Source: Streptomyces venezuelae ATCC 10712
GTDB taxonomy: Bacteria; Actinomycetota; Actinomycetes; Streptomycetales; Streptomycetaceae
Assembly: GCF_008639165.1 (NCBI RefSeq)
Contig: NZ_CP029197.1
Location: 4,964,001 to 5,028,000 of the forward strand
Length of the DNA stretch: 64,000 bases
Reading direction: 5' to 3'
Positions 16,567 to 25,257 of this stretch are shown here, piece after piece. The notes under the pieces are model-generated. The model saw only the letters and a program-made list of their open reading frames with translations, was not told the origin of the DNA and did no database searches. The translations under genes and the position numbers were made by a program. Position 1 is the stretch's first letter; every line of letters starts with the position of its first letter.

Positions 16567-16803
16567 ATGAGCGCACACCTGGCACTGACCCAGCTTGTCC
16601 CCTTCGCCGCAGAAGAGCTGGACAAGAACAAGGTGACCCCCGGCGTCCTCGGCTTCGTCGTCTTCGCGGTCCTGGCCCTCGCGGTCTGGCAGCTGATGAA
16701 GTCGATGAACCGCCACATGGGCAAGGTCTCCTTCGAGGAGGCCCCGGACCCGGACGCCACACCGCAGTCCCCGGCCGCCGAGGCCGCCGCCCCCGGCAAG
16801 TAG
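16567..16803 (+). CDS. Small single-pass membrane protein downstream of mca
   Basis: A 78-aa protein (MSAHLALTQLVPFAAEELDKN) with one membrane helix (GVLGFVVFAVLALAVWQLM) and a charged, Pro/Ala-rich cytoplasmic tail. It starts one base after the mca stop; an alternative ATG at 16558 overlaps mca. Operon position suggests a link to mca, but no function is known. Confidence 0.8.
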   Translation: MSAHLALTQLVPFAAEELDKNKVTPGVLGFVVFAVLALAVWQLMKSMNRHMGKVSFEEAPDPDATPQSPAAEAAAPGK

Positions 16804-16809
16804 CCCACC

Positions 16810-16851
16810 CGCCCCCGGCCCCGCACCCCCACCGGTACGGGCCCGGGGGCG
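16810..16851 (+). terminator. Possible terminator after mca operon
   Basis: A 9-bp GC stem enclosing a 24-base loop, just after the small membrane protein gene. Confidence 0.4.
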
Positions 16852-16920
16852 CCGCCGTGCCCGGACGGGCACTGCGAGGGGTCCCGCGCGAGCCCGGGGC
16901 GGCAGGGCAGGATGGGCACC

Positions 16921-18942
<2,022 letters not shown>

Positions 18943-18959
18943 GGCGCCGGAACGGGGAC

Positions 18960-18995
18960 GGCCCCGCGACCCCTCCGAGGAGGGGCGGCGGGGCC
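18960..18995. terminator. Bidirectional terminator between DUF255 gene and first rodlin
   Basis: Nested hairpin: an outer 8-bp stem and an inner 7-bp stem with a 2-base loop, lying between two convergent stops. Confidence 0.75.
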
Positions 18996-19018
18996 GCAAC
19001 CGAGCGGAGCGTCTTCGC

Positions 19019-19426
19019 TCAGCTGTTGCCGGCGCCGTTGCCGGACAGCACGGGGATGTCGCTGAGGATGTGCGACAGCGGCTCGTCACCCTTGGCCTGG
19101 GTGGAGTTCTCGGTGCACTGCTGGTTCTGCGGGGAGGACAGGACGTTGATGTCCTGGACGGCGATCGGGATGAGACCGACGATGGAACCGGCGTTGACCT
19201 TGGCGGGCAGGCCGATGCACGGCTTGTTCAGGGAACCCTGAACGAGCGCGAACTGCGGGCTCATGTTGCCGTGCGTGGCCGAGTTGCCGAACTCCTGGTG
19301 GGCACCGTTGCCGCTGAGCGAGGTGGTGCCACCGTCGTCGGCGATCGCGAGCGCCTGTCCGGCACCCGCCGCCGTCGCGCCGAGCACCGACGCGGCCACA
19401 GCAGCCGTAGCCAACAGCTTCTTCAT
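19019..19426 (-). CDS. Rodlin (RdlA/RdlB family) secreted protein 1
   Basis: A 135-aa exported protein that in Streptomyces forms the paired rodlets on aerial hyphae and spores. It has a signal peptide (MKKLLATAAVAASVLGATAAGAGQALA), then the rodlin core IADDGGTTSLSGNGAHQEFGNSA, VQGSLNKPC with C70, and QDINVLSSPQNQQC with C104. The tail DIPVLSGNG is diagnostic. AAAGG precedes the ATG. It is about 88% identical by eye to the next rodlin. It stands alone, flanked by its own terminator. Confidence 0.95.
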   Translation of the reverse strand: MKKLLATAAVAASVLGATAAGAGQALAIADDGGTTSLSGNGAHQEFGNSATHGNMSPQFALVQGSLNKPCIGLPAKVNAGSIVGLIPIAVQDINVLSSPQNQQCTENSTQAKGDEPLSHILSDIPVLSGNGAGNS

Positions 19427-19470
19427 TGTTCGGGCCTTTCGGATCGTGGCTCGCTGAGTGCCGAGCCGTG

Positions 19471-19483
19471 CTGATCAACTGGT
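19471..19483 (-). promoter_or_regulatory. Shared rodlin upstream motif, copy 1
   Basis: ACCAGTTGATCAG on the minus strand, 45-57 bases before the rodlin 1 start. The same 13 bases occur at nearly the same distance before rodlin 2, and a 9-base core before rodlin 3. Confidence 0.55.
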
Positions 19484-19520
19484 CAGCGGTGCGGAGGTTC
19501 CGCGAAGTCCACCGGACGGA

Positions 19521-20561
19521 CTACGGGCAGATGAGCGAAGCCCCGGGCGCGGGCCGGTAGGTGCCCACGGAGATCTCGCTGGGCGCGACCTCGTCGGCTG
19601 CGGGCAGCGGCCGGTCCTCGCGCAGCCGCCGGAAGACCTCCGCGGCCCCTTCCGTGTCCCAGTCGAGGGTGGAGCCGACGCCCGCGATGTTCGGGTTGAA
19701 GCCCCGTACGGGGACGGTGGCGAACTCCGTACGGTCCGGGGGCAGGTCCCGCAGCCGTGCGGCGAGCGTGAGCAGTTCCGTCGCGGAGATCCCGCGTTCG
19801 GCGTCGGCCGTCCCGCGCAGGGTCTCCGCGAGGTCGAGCAGCCGGCCGGGATCGTCCAGGACGCCCTCGCGGAGCCGCTCCAGGGTGTTGACCACGAACT
19901 TGTGCTGCTTCTGGATGCGGCCGAAGTCCATCTGTCCGTCGGCCTTCCGCGACCGTACGTACTGGAGTCCCTCGCCCCCGCCGACCGCCCTGGTTCCGGG
20001 CTCCAGGTCGAGGCCGGTGGACGGATCCTTGAGGGGTTTCTCCGTGCAGATGGGGACCCCGCCGTCGACGCGGTCCACGGTGTCCATGAAGCGCCGGAAG
20101 TCGATCTCCAGGTAGCGGTGGACGGGCAGTCCGGTCAGCGATTCGACGGTCTCCACCGTGAAGGAGGAGCCGCCCTCCGCCCAGGCGCCGTTGATCTTCG
20201 CCTGGTGGGCGGCGTGCATCTTCCCGGTGCGCCGGTCGCGGTGCTGGTCGGGGAAGGTGGTGAGCGAGTCGCGCGGCAGGCTGACGACGTCGACCCGGTC
20301 GTGCTCGGCCGAGACGTGCACGAGCATCATCACGTCCGTGCAGTCGCACTCCTTCCCGCCGAGACGGAAACGTTCCTTCTCCTCCGGGGTGACGCCCTTG
20401 CGGCTGTCGATGCCGACCACGAGGAGGTTCAGCCCGTGCTCGGGCGCGGGTAGGTCGGAGGAGGCGGCCGCGAGCGCGCCCGGGGCGAGTGCGGCGAGGG
20501 CGGTCAGCGCCGCCGTGACGAGCAGCGGGCGTCGCGGTCGCCGTGGAAGCGGGAATTTCAT
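19521..20561 (-). CDS. LytR-CpsA-Psr (LCP) family cell-wall polymer transferase
   Basis: A 346-aa exported protein with an N-terminal hydrophobic signal or anchor (RPLLVTAALTALAALAPGALAAA). LCP motifs are visible: LNLLVVGIDSR, CTDVMMLVHVS, the VVSLPRDSLTTFPD loop, KINGAWAEGG, and YVRSRKADGQMDFGRIQKQHKFV with the phosphate-binding arginines. LCP enzymes transfer lipid-linked glycopolymers to peptidoglycan. It lies among rodlins and near the EPS operon, so attachment of that polymer to the wall is a reasonable inference. The gene is monocistronic. Confidence 0.9.
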   Translation of the reverse strand: MKFPLPRRPRRPLLVTAALTALAALAPGALAAASSDLPAPEHGLNLLVVGIDSRKGVTPEEKERFRLGGKECDCTDVMMLVHVSAEHDRVDVVSLPRDSLTTFPDQHRDRRTGKMHAAHQAKINGAWAEGGSSFTVETVESLTGLPVHRYLEIDFRRFMDTVDRVDGGVPICTEKPLKDPSTGLDLEPGTRAVGGGEGLQYVRSRKADGQMDFGRIQKQHKFVVNTLERLREGVLDDPGRLLDLAETLRGTADAERGISATELLTLAARLRDLPPDRTEFATVPVRGFNPNIAGVGSTLDWDTEGAAEVFRRLREDRPLPAADEVAPSEISVGTYRPAPGASLICP

Positions 20562-20679
20562 GCCCGCACGGTAATTCGATCACTCTCGTACACAGATACA
20601 CGACGCGACATGAACAGGACGAATCACTCTCCTGCGGCGCCTGTGTAATGATGCGGGAATCGCAGCGGAAGGAGCGAAG

Positions 20680-20886
20680 ATGGCGCCGGATCCCGGGAAA
20701 TGGGAACGGATGGCCTTCATTCCGAAGAGCCGATATGTGAGCGACCCGCCCCCGGCCGACCGAACCCCGTTCCCCCTCTATTCCGCGCTGGTCACCCAAT
20801 GGGTGCAGGCGGGGCGGACGGTGCCGGGCATGCCGGACCGCGAGTGGGAGCGGTTGATGGCGACCCCGGTCTGGCCGGCCTGGTAG
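20680..20886 (+). CDS. Small hypothetical protein, 68 aa
   Basis: Begins MAPDPGKWERMAFIPKSRYVSD with AAGGAG six bases upstream, and ends MATPVWPAW. It has no signal peptide or membrane helix, and contains a Trp/Pro-rich C-terminus. It is divergent from the LCP gene and convergent with rodlin 2, with a shared hairpin at its end. Unrecognised; the clear ribosome binding site and codon bias support it as real. Confidence 0.6.
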   Translation: MAPDPGKWERMAFIPKSRYVSDPPPADRTPFPLYSALVTQWVQAGRTVPGMPDREWERLMATPVWPAW

Positions 20887-20895
20887 CGACGCGAA

Positions 20896-20922
20896 AGGGG
20901 CCGCCCTGGCGGGGCGGCCCCT
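20896..20922. terminator. Bidirectional terminator between small ORF and rodlin 2
   Basis: Perfect 11-bp stem with a 5-base loop between two convergent stop codons. Confidence 0.85.
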
Positions 20923-20955
20923 GACGTGTGAACGTCGTCGCGCGGAGGCGGAACG

Positions 20956-21366
20956 TCAGTTGTTGCCGACGCCGTTGCCCGACAGGACCGGGATGTCGTC
21001 CAGGATGTGCGAGAGCGCCTCGTCACCCTTGGCCTGGGTGGAGTTCTCGGTGCACTGCTGGTTCTGCGGGGAGGACAGGACGTTGATGTCCTGGACGGCG
21101 ATCGGGATGAGGCCGACGATGGATCCGGCGTTGACCTTGGCCGGGAGACCCACGCACGGCTTGTTCAGCGAGCCCTGGACCAGCGCGAACTGGGGGCTCA
21201 TGTTGCCGTAGGTGGCGGAGTTGCCGTACTCCTGGTGGGCGCCGTTGCCGCTGAGCGACGTGGTGCCGCCGTCGTTGGCGATGGCGAGGGCCGGGGAGGC
21301 CACGGCGGCGGAGGCGCCGACGATGGAGACGGCTGCGGCCGCAGTGGCCATAACCTTCTTGATCAC
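20956..21366 (-). CDS. Rodlin (RdlA/RdlB family) secreted protein 2
   Basis: 136 aa from a GTG start (VIKKVMATAAAAVSIVGASAAVASPALA signal peptide). The mature part matches rodlin 1 closely: NDGGTTSLSGNGAHQEYGNSA, VQGSLNKPCVGLPAKV, QDINVLSSPQNQQC, and DIPVLSGNG at the end. It is divergent from rodlin 3 across a 218-base region, the arrangement known for rdlA/rdlB in S. coelicolor. It has its own terminator and upstream motif. Confidence 0.95.
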   Translation of the reverse strand: MIKKVMATAAAAVSIVGASAAVASPALAIANDGGTTSLSGNGAHQEYGNSATYGNMSPQFALVQGSLNKPCVGLPAKVNAGSIVGLIPIAVQDINVLSSPQNQQCTENSTQAKGDEALSHILDDIPVLSGNGVGNN

Positions 21367-21406
21367 GGGAGTTCCCTTCTAGAACCGGCTCCGTGCAGGG
21401 AGCGCC

Positions 21407-21419
21407 CTGATCAACTGGT
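21407..21419 (-). promoter_or_regulatory. Shared rodlin upstream motif, copy 2
   Basis: ACCAGTTGATCAG on the minus strand, 41-53 bases before the rodlin 2 start, identical to copy 1. Confidence 0.55.
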
Positions 21420-21527
21420 GATGGACGCATGGGTTCCGCTGTGTCACTCCCCTGGCGGAGCGCACGGGGCAGCGCACTTCACGGGGCCAGTCGTACGGGT
21501 GAAGCGCCGGAACCTCAGCCCTCGCGC

Positions 21528-21536
21528 GCAGTTGAT
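21528..21536 (+). promoter_or_regulatory. Shared rodlin upstream motif, copy 3 (core only)
   Basis: CAGTTGATC on the plus strand about 50 bases before the rodlin 3 start. It matches the centre of copies 1 and 2 in the same orientation relative to the gene. Confidence 0.45.
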
Positions 21537-21584
21537 CCCGTCGCATCAATCACGTCGATTGGTGGGAACAGGAACGGAATCACC

Positions 21585-21998
21585 GTGATCAAGAAGATTA
21601 TGACGGCTGCGGCTGTGACGGCCTCTGTTGTCGGCGCTTCCGCTGTGGCGGCCTCCCCGGCCCTCGCCATCGCCAACGACGGCGGCACGACCTCCCTCAG
21701 CGGCAACGGCGCGAGCCAGTCCTTCGGCAACTCGAAGACCAAGGGCGACATGAGCCCCCAGTTCTCGGCCGTCCAGGGCTCGCTGAACAAGCTCTGCCTC
21801 GGTGTCCCGGTCAAGGGCAACGTCGGCTCGGTCGTCGGCATCCTCGTCCCGGTCGCCGTCCAGGACGTCAACGTCCTGTCCTCCCCGCAGAACCAGCAGT
21901 GCGCGGAGAACTCCACCCAGGCCAAGGGTGACGAGCCGCTGTCGCACCTCGTGGAGGACATCCCGGTCCTCTCCGGGAACGGCGCCTACAACGGCTGA
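21585..21998 (+). CDS. Rodlin (RdlA/RdlB family) secreted protein 3
   Basis: 137 aa from a GTG start (VIKKIMTAAAVTASVVGASAVAASPALA signal peptide). The mature core is divergent from the other two: SQSFGNSKTKGDMSPQFSAVQGSLNKLCLGVPVKGN, with VVGILVPVAVQDVNV in place of IVGLIPIAVQDINV. Both cysteines are kept. This resembles the RdlA versus RdlB split, where two types differ. A 16-bp hairpin follows the stop. Confidence 0.95.
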   Translation: MIKKIMTAAAVTASVVGASAVAASPALAIANDGGTTSLSGNGASQSFGNSKTKGDMSPQFSAVQGSLNKLCLGVPVKGNVGSVVGILVPVAVQDVNVLSSPQNQQCAENSTQAKGDEPLSHLVEDIPVLSGNGAYNG

Positions 21999-22014
21999 TC
22001 CGCGTCGCGCACGC

Positions 22015-22052
22015 CAGGGCCGGAGGGAACATCCACGTTCCCTCCGGCCCTG
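22015..22052 (+). terminator. Terminator downstream of rodlin 3
   Basis: Perfect 16-bp stem with a 6-base loop, 16 bases after the stop. Confidence 0.88.
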
Positions 22053-22176
22053 CCGTGCGCGCACCGCGCGCAATGGAGTGAACGTACGAAAGCCGCCGAT
22101 TCTGCGGTTTCCTTTGCGTCGCCTGTTCGTTGTGTTTCGTGAAATGTCTTCCGTCACAGAAAGGATCCAGACGAAA

Positions 22177-22410
22177 ATGAACTGCAAGAAGGTCGCGGCC
22201 GTCGTCGCCGGAATCGTCATGGCCATGGGTGCGGCGTCGCCCGCCTTCGCGGACGCCGACGCCCACGGCGCGGCGATCGGTTCGCCGGGTGTCCTCTCGG
22301 GCAACGTCGTCCAGGTCCCGATCCACGTGCCGATCAACGTCTGCGGCAACAGCGTGAACGTCATCGGCGCGCTCAACCCGGCCGCGTTCAACACCTGCAT
22401 CAACGCCTGA
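22177..22410 (+). CDS. Short chaplin 1
   Basis: A 77-aa secreted amphipathic protein that coats aerial hyphae. A signal peptide (MNCKKVAAVVAGIVMAMGAASPAFA) is followed by one chaplin domain: GVLSGNVVQVPIHVPINVCGN, then NVIGALNPAAFNTCIN. The cysteines C56 and C74 are 17 residues apart, the chaplin spacing. AAAGGA lies upstream. It shares no operon and ends in its own terminator. The Chp letter cannot be assigned from sequence. Confidence 0.95.
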   Translation: MNCKKVAAVVAGIVMAMGAASPAFADADAHGAAIGSPGVLSGNVVQVPIHVPINVCGNSVNVIGALNPAAFNTCINA

Positions 22411-22432
22411 GCCTTCGACGGCAGGTAGGTAC

Positions 22433-22474
22433 GGGCCGGCCCCCGGAGAGCGACAGCTCCCCGGGGGCCGGCCC
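22433..22474. terminator. Terminator between chaplin 1 and oxidoreductase gene
   Basis: Perfect 14-bp stem with a 14-base loop between convergent stops. Confidence 0.85.
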
Positions 22475-22478
22475 TCCG

Positions 22479-23747
22479 TCATGCCGAGACCGGCGCCTTC
22501 TCTCCCGTACGCGGCCGCCCGACCGCCCCGCCCCGGGCCTCCGCCCGCAGCCGCCGCCGCACCCCGCGCACCAGCCGCCCCGCCGTGTACTCGGCGCCGA
22601 ACACGAACCGCATCGACGGCCCGTACGACGGAGCGGTGAGCAGCCCCGCGAGGAACAGGCCCGGCCACGAGGACTCGAAGAGGCCGCCGACCTCCGGCGC
22701 GCCGCCCGCGCCGACCGTGCGCAGCGCGCCGCGCAGGGCCGGTGACAGGATCCCGGCCCGGTCCAGGCTCGGCGTGAAGCCGGTGGCCGCCACGACGTGA
22801 TCGGTCTCCAGGACCGTCGTCCCCTCCGGCCCGGCCACGTCGACCCGGAGCCGGTCGTCCGCCGTCACGACCGCCCCGGTGATCCGCTGCCCCAGGCGTA
22901 CGTCCCCGACCGCCGCGAACCGCTCCCGGAGCCACCAGGCCCCCGCCGGGCCGAGCGCCGAGTCGAAGATCCGCTCCCGGGTGGCCGCGGGCAGCCGCCG
23001 GAAGACCCCGGGCGTGTCCGCGTACAGCTTGTTCCGCCAGCCGCAGCCGAGCCCCGTGTGGGGGGCGCGCAGCGCAGGCCACAGGCCGCGGTCGAGGGCC
23101 GGGGGGAGGGTGTTCCAGTGGAGCCGGTCGGCGCGGGCGACGATCCGCACGGCCGCCGCACCCCCCTCGACGAGCAGCGCGGCCGTCTCCAGGGCGGCCT
23201 GACCGGCCCCGACGACGGTGACGTCCCGCCCGGCGAAACGGTCGAGATCGCCGTGGTGGCTGGAGTGGGTGACGTACCGCCGGGGCAGGTCCCGCAGCGG
23301 CCCGGGGACCTCCATGAACGGCAGGACGCCGACGGCGAGCGCCACCGTCCTGGCCCGCAGCGCCTCGCCGTCCTCGGTGAGCAGCTCGAATCCCTCCGCC
23401 GCGGGCACCACCGAGCCGATCAGCCGCTCGTCGAGGGCGGGCACCGCCTGCCGGGCGAACCAGTCGCCGTACGCGGCGAAGAAGTCGACCGGGAGCGGCA
23501 CCCCGTGCGCGGCGCGCACGCCCCGCGCGGCCGCGTAGGCGTCGAGCCCGTACGCCCCCTCCGGGTCGGAGAGGTGGGAGGCCCACGGCTCGGACTTCAG
23601 GAACATGCCCGAGGGCATGGCGTGCCAGGACTCCATCGAGCGGCCGAAGGTCCGCAGACGCAGCCCGTGGGCGGCCGCGTGAGCGGCCACGGAGAGGCCG
23701 TACGGCCCGGCTCCGACGACCACCAGGTCGTAGATCGACTTCGACAT
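22479..23747 (-). CDS. FAD/NAD(P)-dependent oxidoreductase (monooxygenase-like)
   Basis: A 422-aa flavoprotein with two dinucleotide-binding motifs: VVVGAGPYGLSVAAHAA at the N-terminus and VTVVGAGQAALETAALL near residue 190. The ATGF-type motif VVAATGFTPSLDRAG follows later. This layout resembles class B monooxygenases or N-hydroxylases. The ATG of MSKSIYDL has GGAAGG just upstream; an earlier ATG (23765) overlaps the ATP-grasp stop. It is coupled to the ATP-grasp gene, so the two probably build or modify one small molecule. Confidence 0.85.
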   Translation of the reverse strand: MSKSIYDLVVVGAGPYGLSVAAHAAAHGLRLRTFGRSMESWHAMPSGMFLKSEPWASHLSDPEGAYGLDAYAAARGVRAAHGVPLPVDFFAAYGDWFARQAVPALDERLIGSVVPAAEGFELLTEDGEALRARTVALAVGVLPFMEVPGPLRDLPRRYVTHSSHHGDLDRFAGRDVTVVGAGQAALETAALLVEGGAAAVRIVARADRLHWNTLPPALDRGLWPALRAPHTGLGCGWRNKLYADTPGVFRRLPAATRERIFDSALGPAGAWWLRERFAAVGDVRLGQRITGAVVTADDRLRVDVAGPEGTTVLETDHVVAATGFTPSLDRAGILSPALRGALRTVGAGGAPEVGGLFESSWPGLFLAGLLTAPSYGPSMRFVFGAEYTAGRLVRGVRRRLRAEARGGAVGRPRTGEKAPVSA

Positions 23748-23761
23748 CGTGCCTTCCACCT

Positions 23762-25102
23762 TCATCGGGGGGTGAGCTGGTTGGAGGAGCTGCGGGCCGG
23801 TGGCGCCGCCGACGGTCCCGGCGGATCCGCCCGCCGGGACCCGAGGAGCCCGCGCACCGCCGCCACGGCCCGGCGCAGCAGATGGGCGAGCCAGGCCCGG
23901 CCCATCGCGAGCGCGGGAGCCGGGTCGTCCGCCGCGAACCAGGCGAACTCGGTCCGCCGCGGGCCCGCCCCCGGACCGGTCCCCGCGGCGGGCCGGGGGC
24001 GCGGGGAGGTGAGGAGCGAGAGCGCCGCGTAGTTCTCGACGACGAAGCGGCGGCCGTACGCGGGGGAGTGCGGCGGCACGGGCCGCCCGGTGAGGTCCAG
24101 GTGGAGCGCCCGGACCACGTCCAGGCCGTCCGGATCGGCGAACAGCCGGAACTGCGCGCCGGGCCGCGGGTTGAAGTCGAGCAGGTGGTACGCGCCCGTC
24201 GACCGGTCGAGCCGGAAGTCCAGGTCGCACACGCCCCGGTAGCCGATCGCGTCGAGCAGCTCCCGCGCCGAGCGGTCCACGGCCGGGTTCGCCGCCCAGC
24301 GGCCCACGGCGGTGAGCCCGGCCCCGTCCGGCCAGGACCGCTCCTTGCGGCCGGTCCCCGCCGCCGTGCAGCGCCCCCGCCCGTCCACGTAACCGTGGAA
24401 GAACCAGTCCAGGTCACGGCCCGGCGGCAGCAGCTCCTGGAGCAGCAGCCGGCTGCCGGCCTCCGGGGTGCGGGCGTACAGCTCCCGCACCTCGGCGGGG
24501 GACCGCAGGATCGAGGTGCTGCGCAGCCCGCCGCCGGCCGGGAGCAGCCAGGGACGGCTCCACTTGGCGACCACCGGAAGCCCGAGCGACCAGGCCATGG
24601 CGGCGGCCTCGTCGGCGCCGGTGGGGAGTTCGGTGCGGGGATGGGGCAGGCCGAGGGCCGCGCAGGTCTCGGCGAGGGCGGCCTTGTCCGCCACCCGCAG
24701 CAGCTGTTCCTCGGTCTGCTCCGGGAGCAGGAAGCGCGGGGTGAGCTCCGGGCGCCGGCGGGCCAGGGCGAGGGCGCTGACGTCGTCCAGGGGGAGCACG
24801 AGGAAGGGAGTTGACGGGCCGTCGGGGAAGGCGCCGGGGCTCTCCTCCGTCACCTCGTCCGCGAGCCGGTGCAGCAGCGCGGCCAGCTCGGCCGGGCAGG
24901 CCGTGCCGGGGCGCGAACGGGCCGAGTGGAGATAGCGGGAGCGGGCGACCGGGCTGGTGCTCGATTCGATGACGGCGTGCACCGGAATTCCCGCCCGGCC
25001 CAGGGAGCGCGCGGCCCCGAGGGTGCCGTGATGGAAAGGGTTCCGGTCGAGCCGTACGAGGACGGTGGGAACGCGGATGTCAAAGCCTTGACGGCGCGGC
25101 AC
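23762..25102 (-). CDS. ATP-grasp family ligase
   Basis: A 446-aa protein starting at GTG (VPRRQGFDIRVPTVLVRLDR) with AAGGGCAGG upstream. The N-terminal Rossmann-like part (HHGTLGAARSLGRAGIPVHAV) and the ATP-grasp core (GLPVVAKWSRPWLLPAGGGLRSTSI; RLLLQELLPPGRDLDWFFHGY) are clear. The metal-binding segment is VCDLDFRLDRSTGAYHLLDFNPRPGAQ. It likely joins a carboxylate to an amine. It heads a two-gene unit with the oxidoreductase and is divergent from the GH26-like gene. Substrate unknown. Confidence 0.85.
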   Translation of the reverse strand: MPRRQGFDIRVPTVLVRLDRNPFHHGTLGAARSLGRAGIPVHAVIESSTSPVARSRYLHSARSRPGTACPAELAALLHRLADEVTEESPGAFPDGPSTPFLVLPLDDVSALALARRRPELTPRFLLPEQTEEQLLRVADKAALAETCAALGLPHPRTELPTGADEAAAMAWSLGLPVVAKWSRPWLLPAGGGLRSTSILRSPAEVRELYARTPEAGSRLLLQELLPPGRDLDWFFHGYVDGRGRCTAAGTGRKERSWPDGAGLTAVGRWAANPAVDRSARELLDAIGYRGVCDLDFRLDRSTGAYHLLDFNPRPGAQFRLFADPDGLDVVRALHLDLTGRPVPPHSPAYGRRFVVENYAALSLLTSPRPRPAAGTGPGAGPRRTEFAWFAADDPAPALAMGRAWLAHLLRRAVAAVRGLLGSRRADPPGPSAAPPARSSSNQLTPR

Positions 25103-25257
25103 GGCCTGCCCTTCATCTCGGGTGCCCCAACTGGGCGATGAAATCCTCTAATGGACTACTGATCAGAGGGAAGCCGAGTTCACGGTCGGCTCATTAGGAA
25201 TACTTTCTGAGCATCGGATTGACGGATCATCAAAAAGCGTTGGACTGAGGAGCGGCC

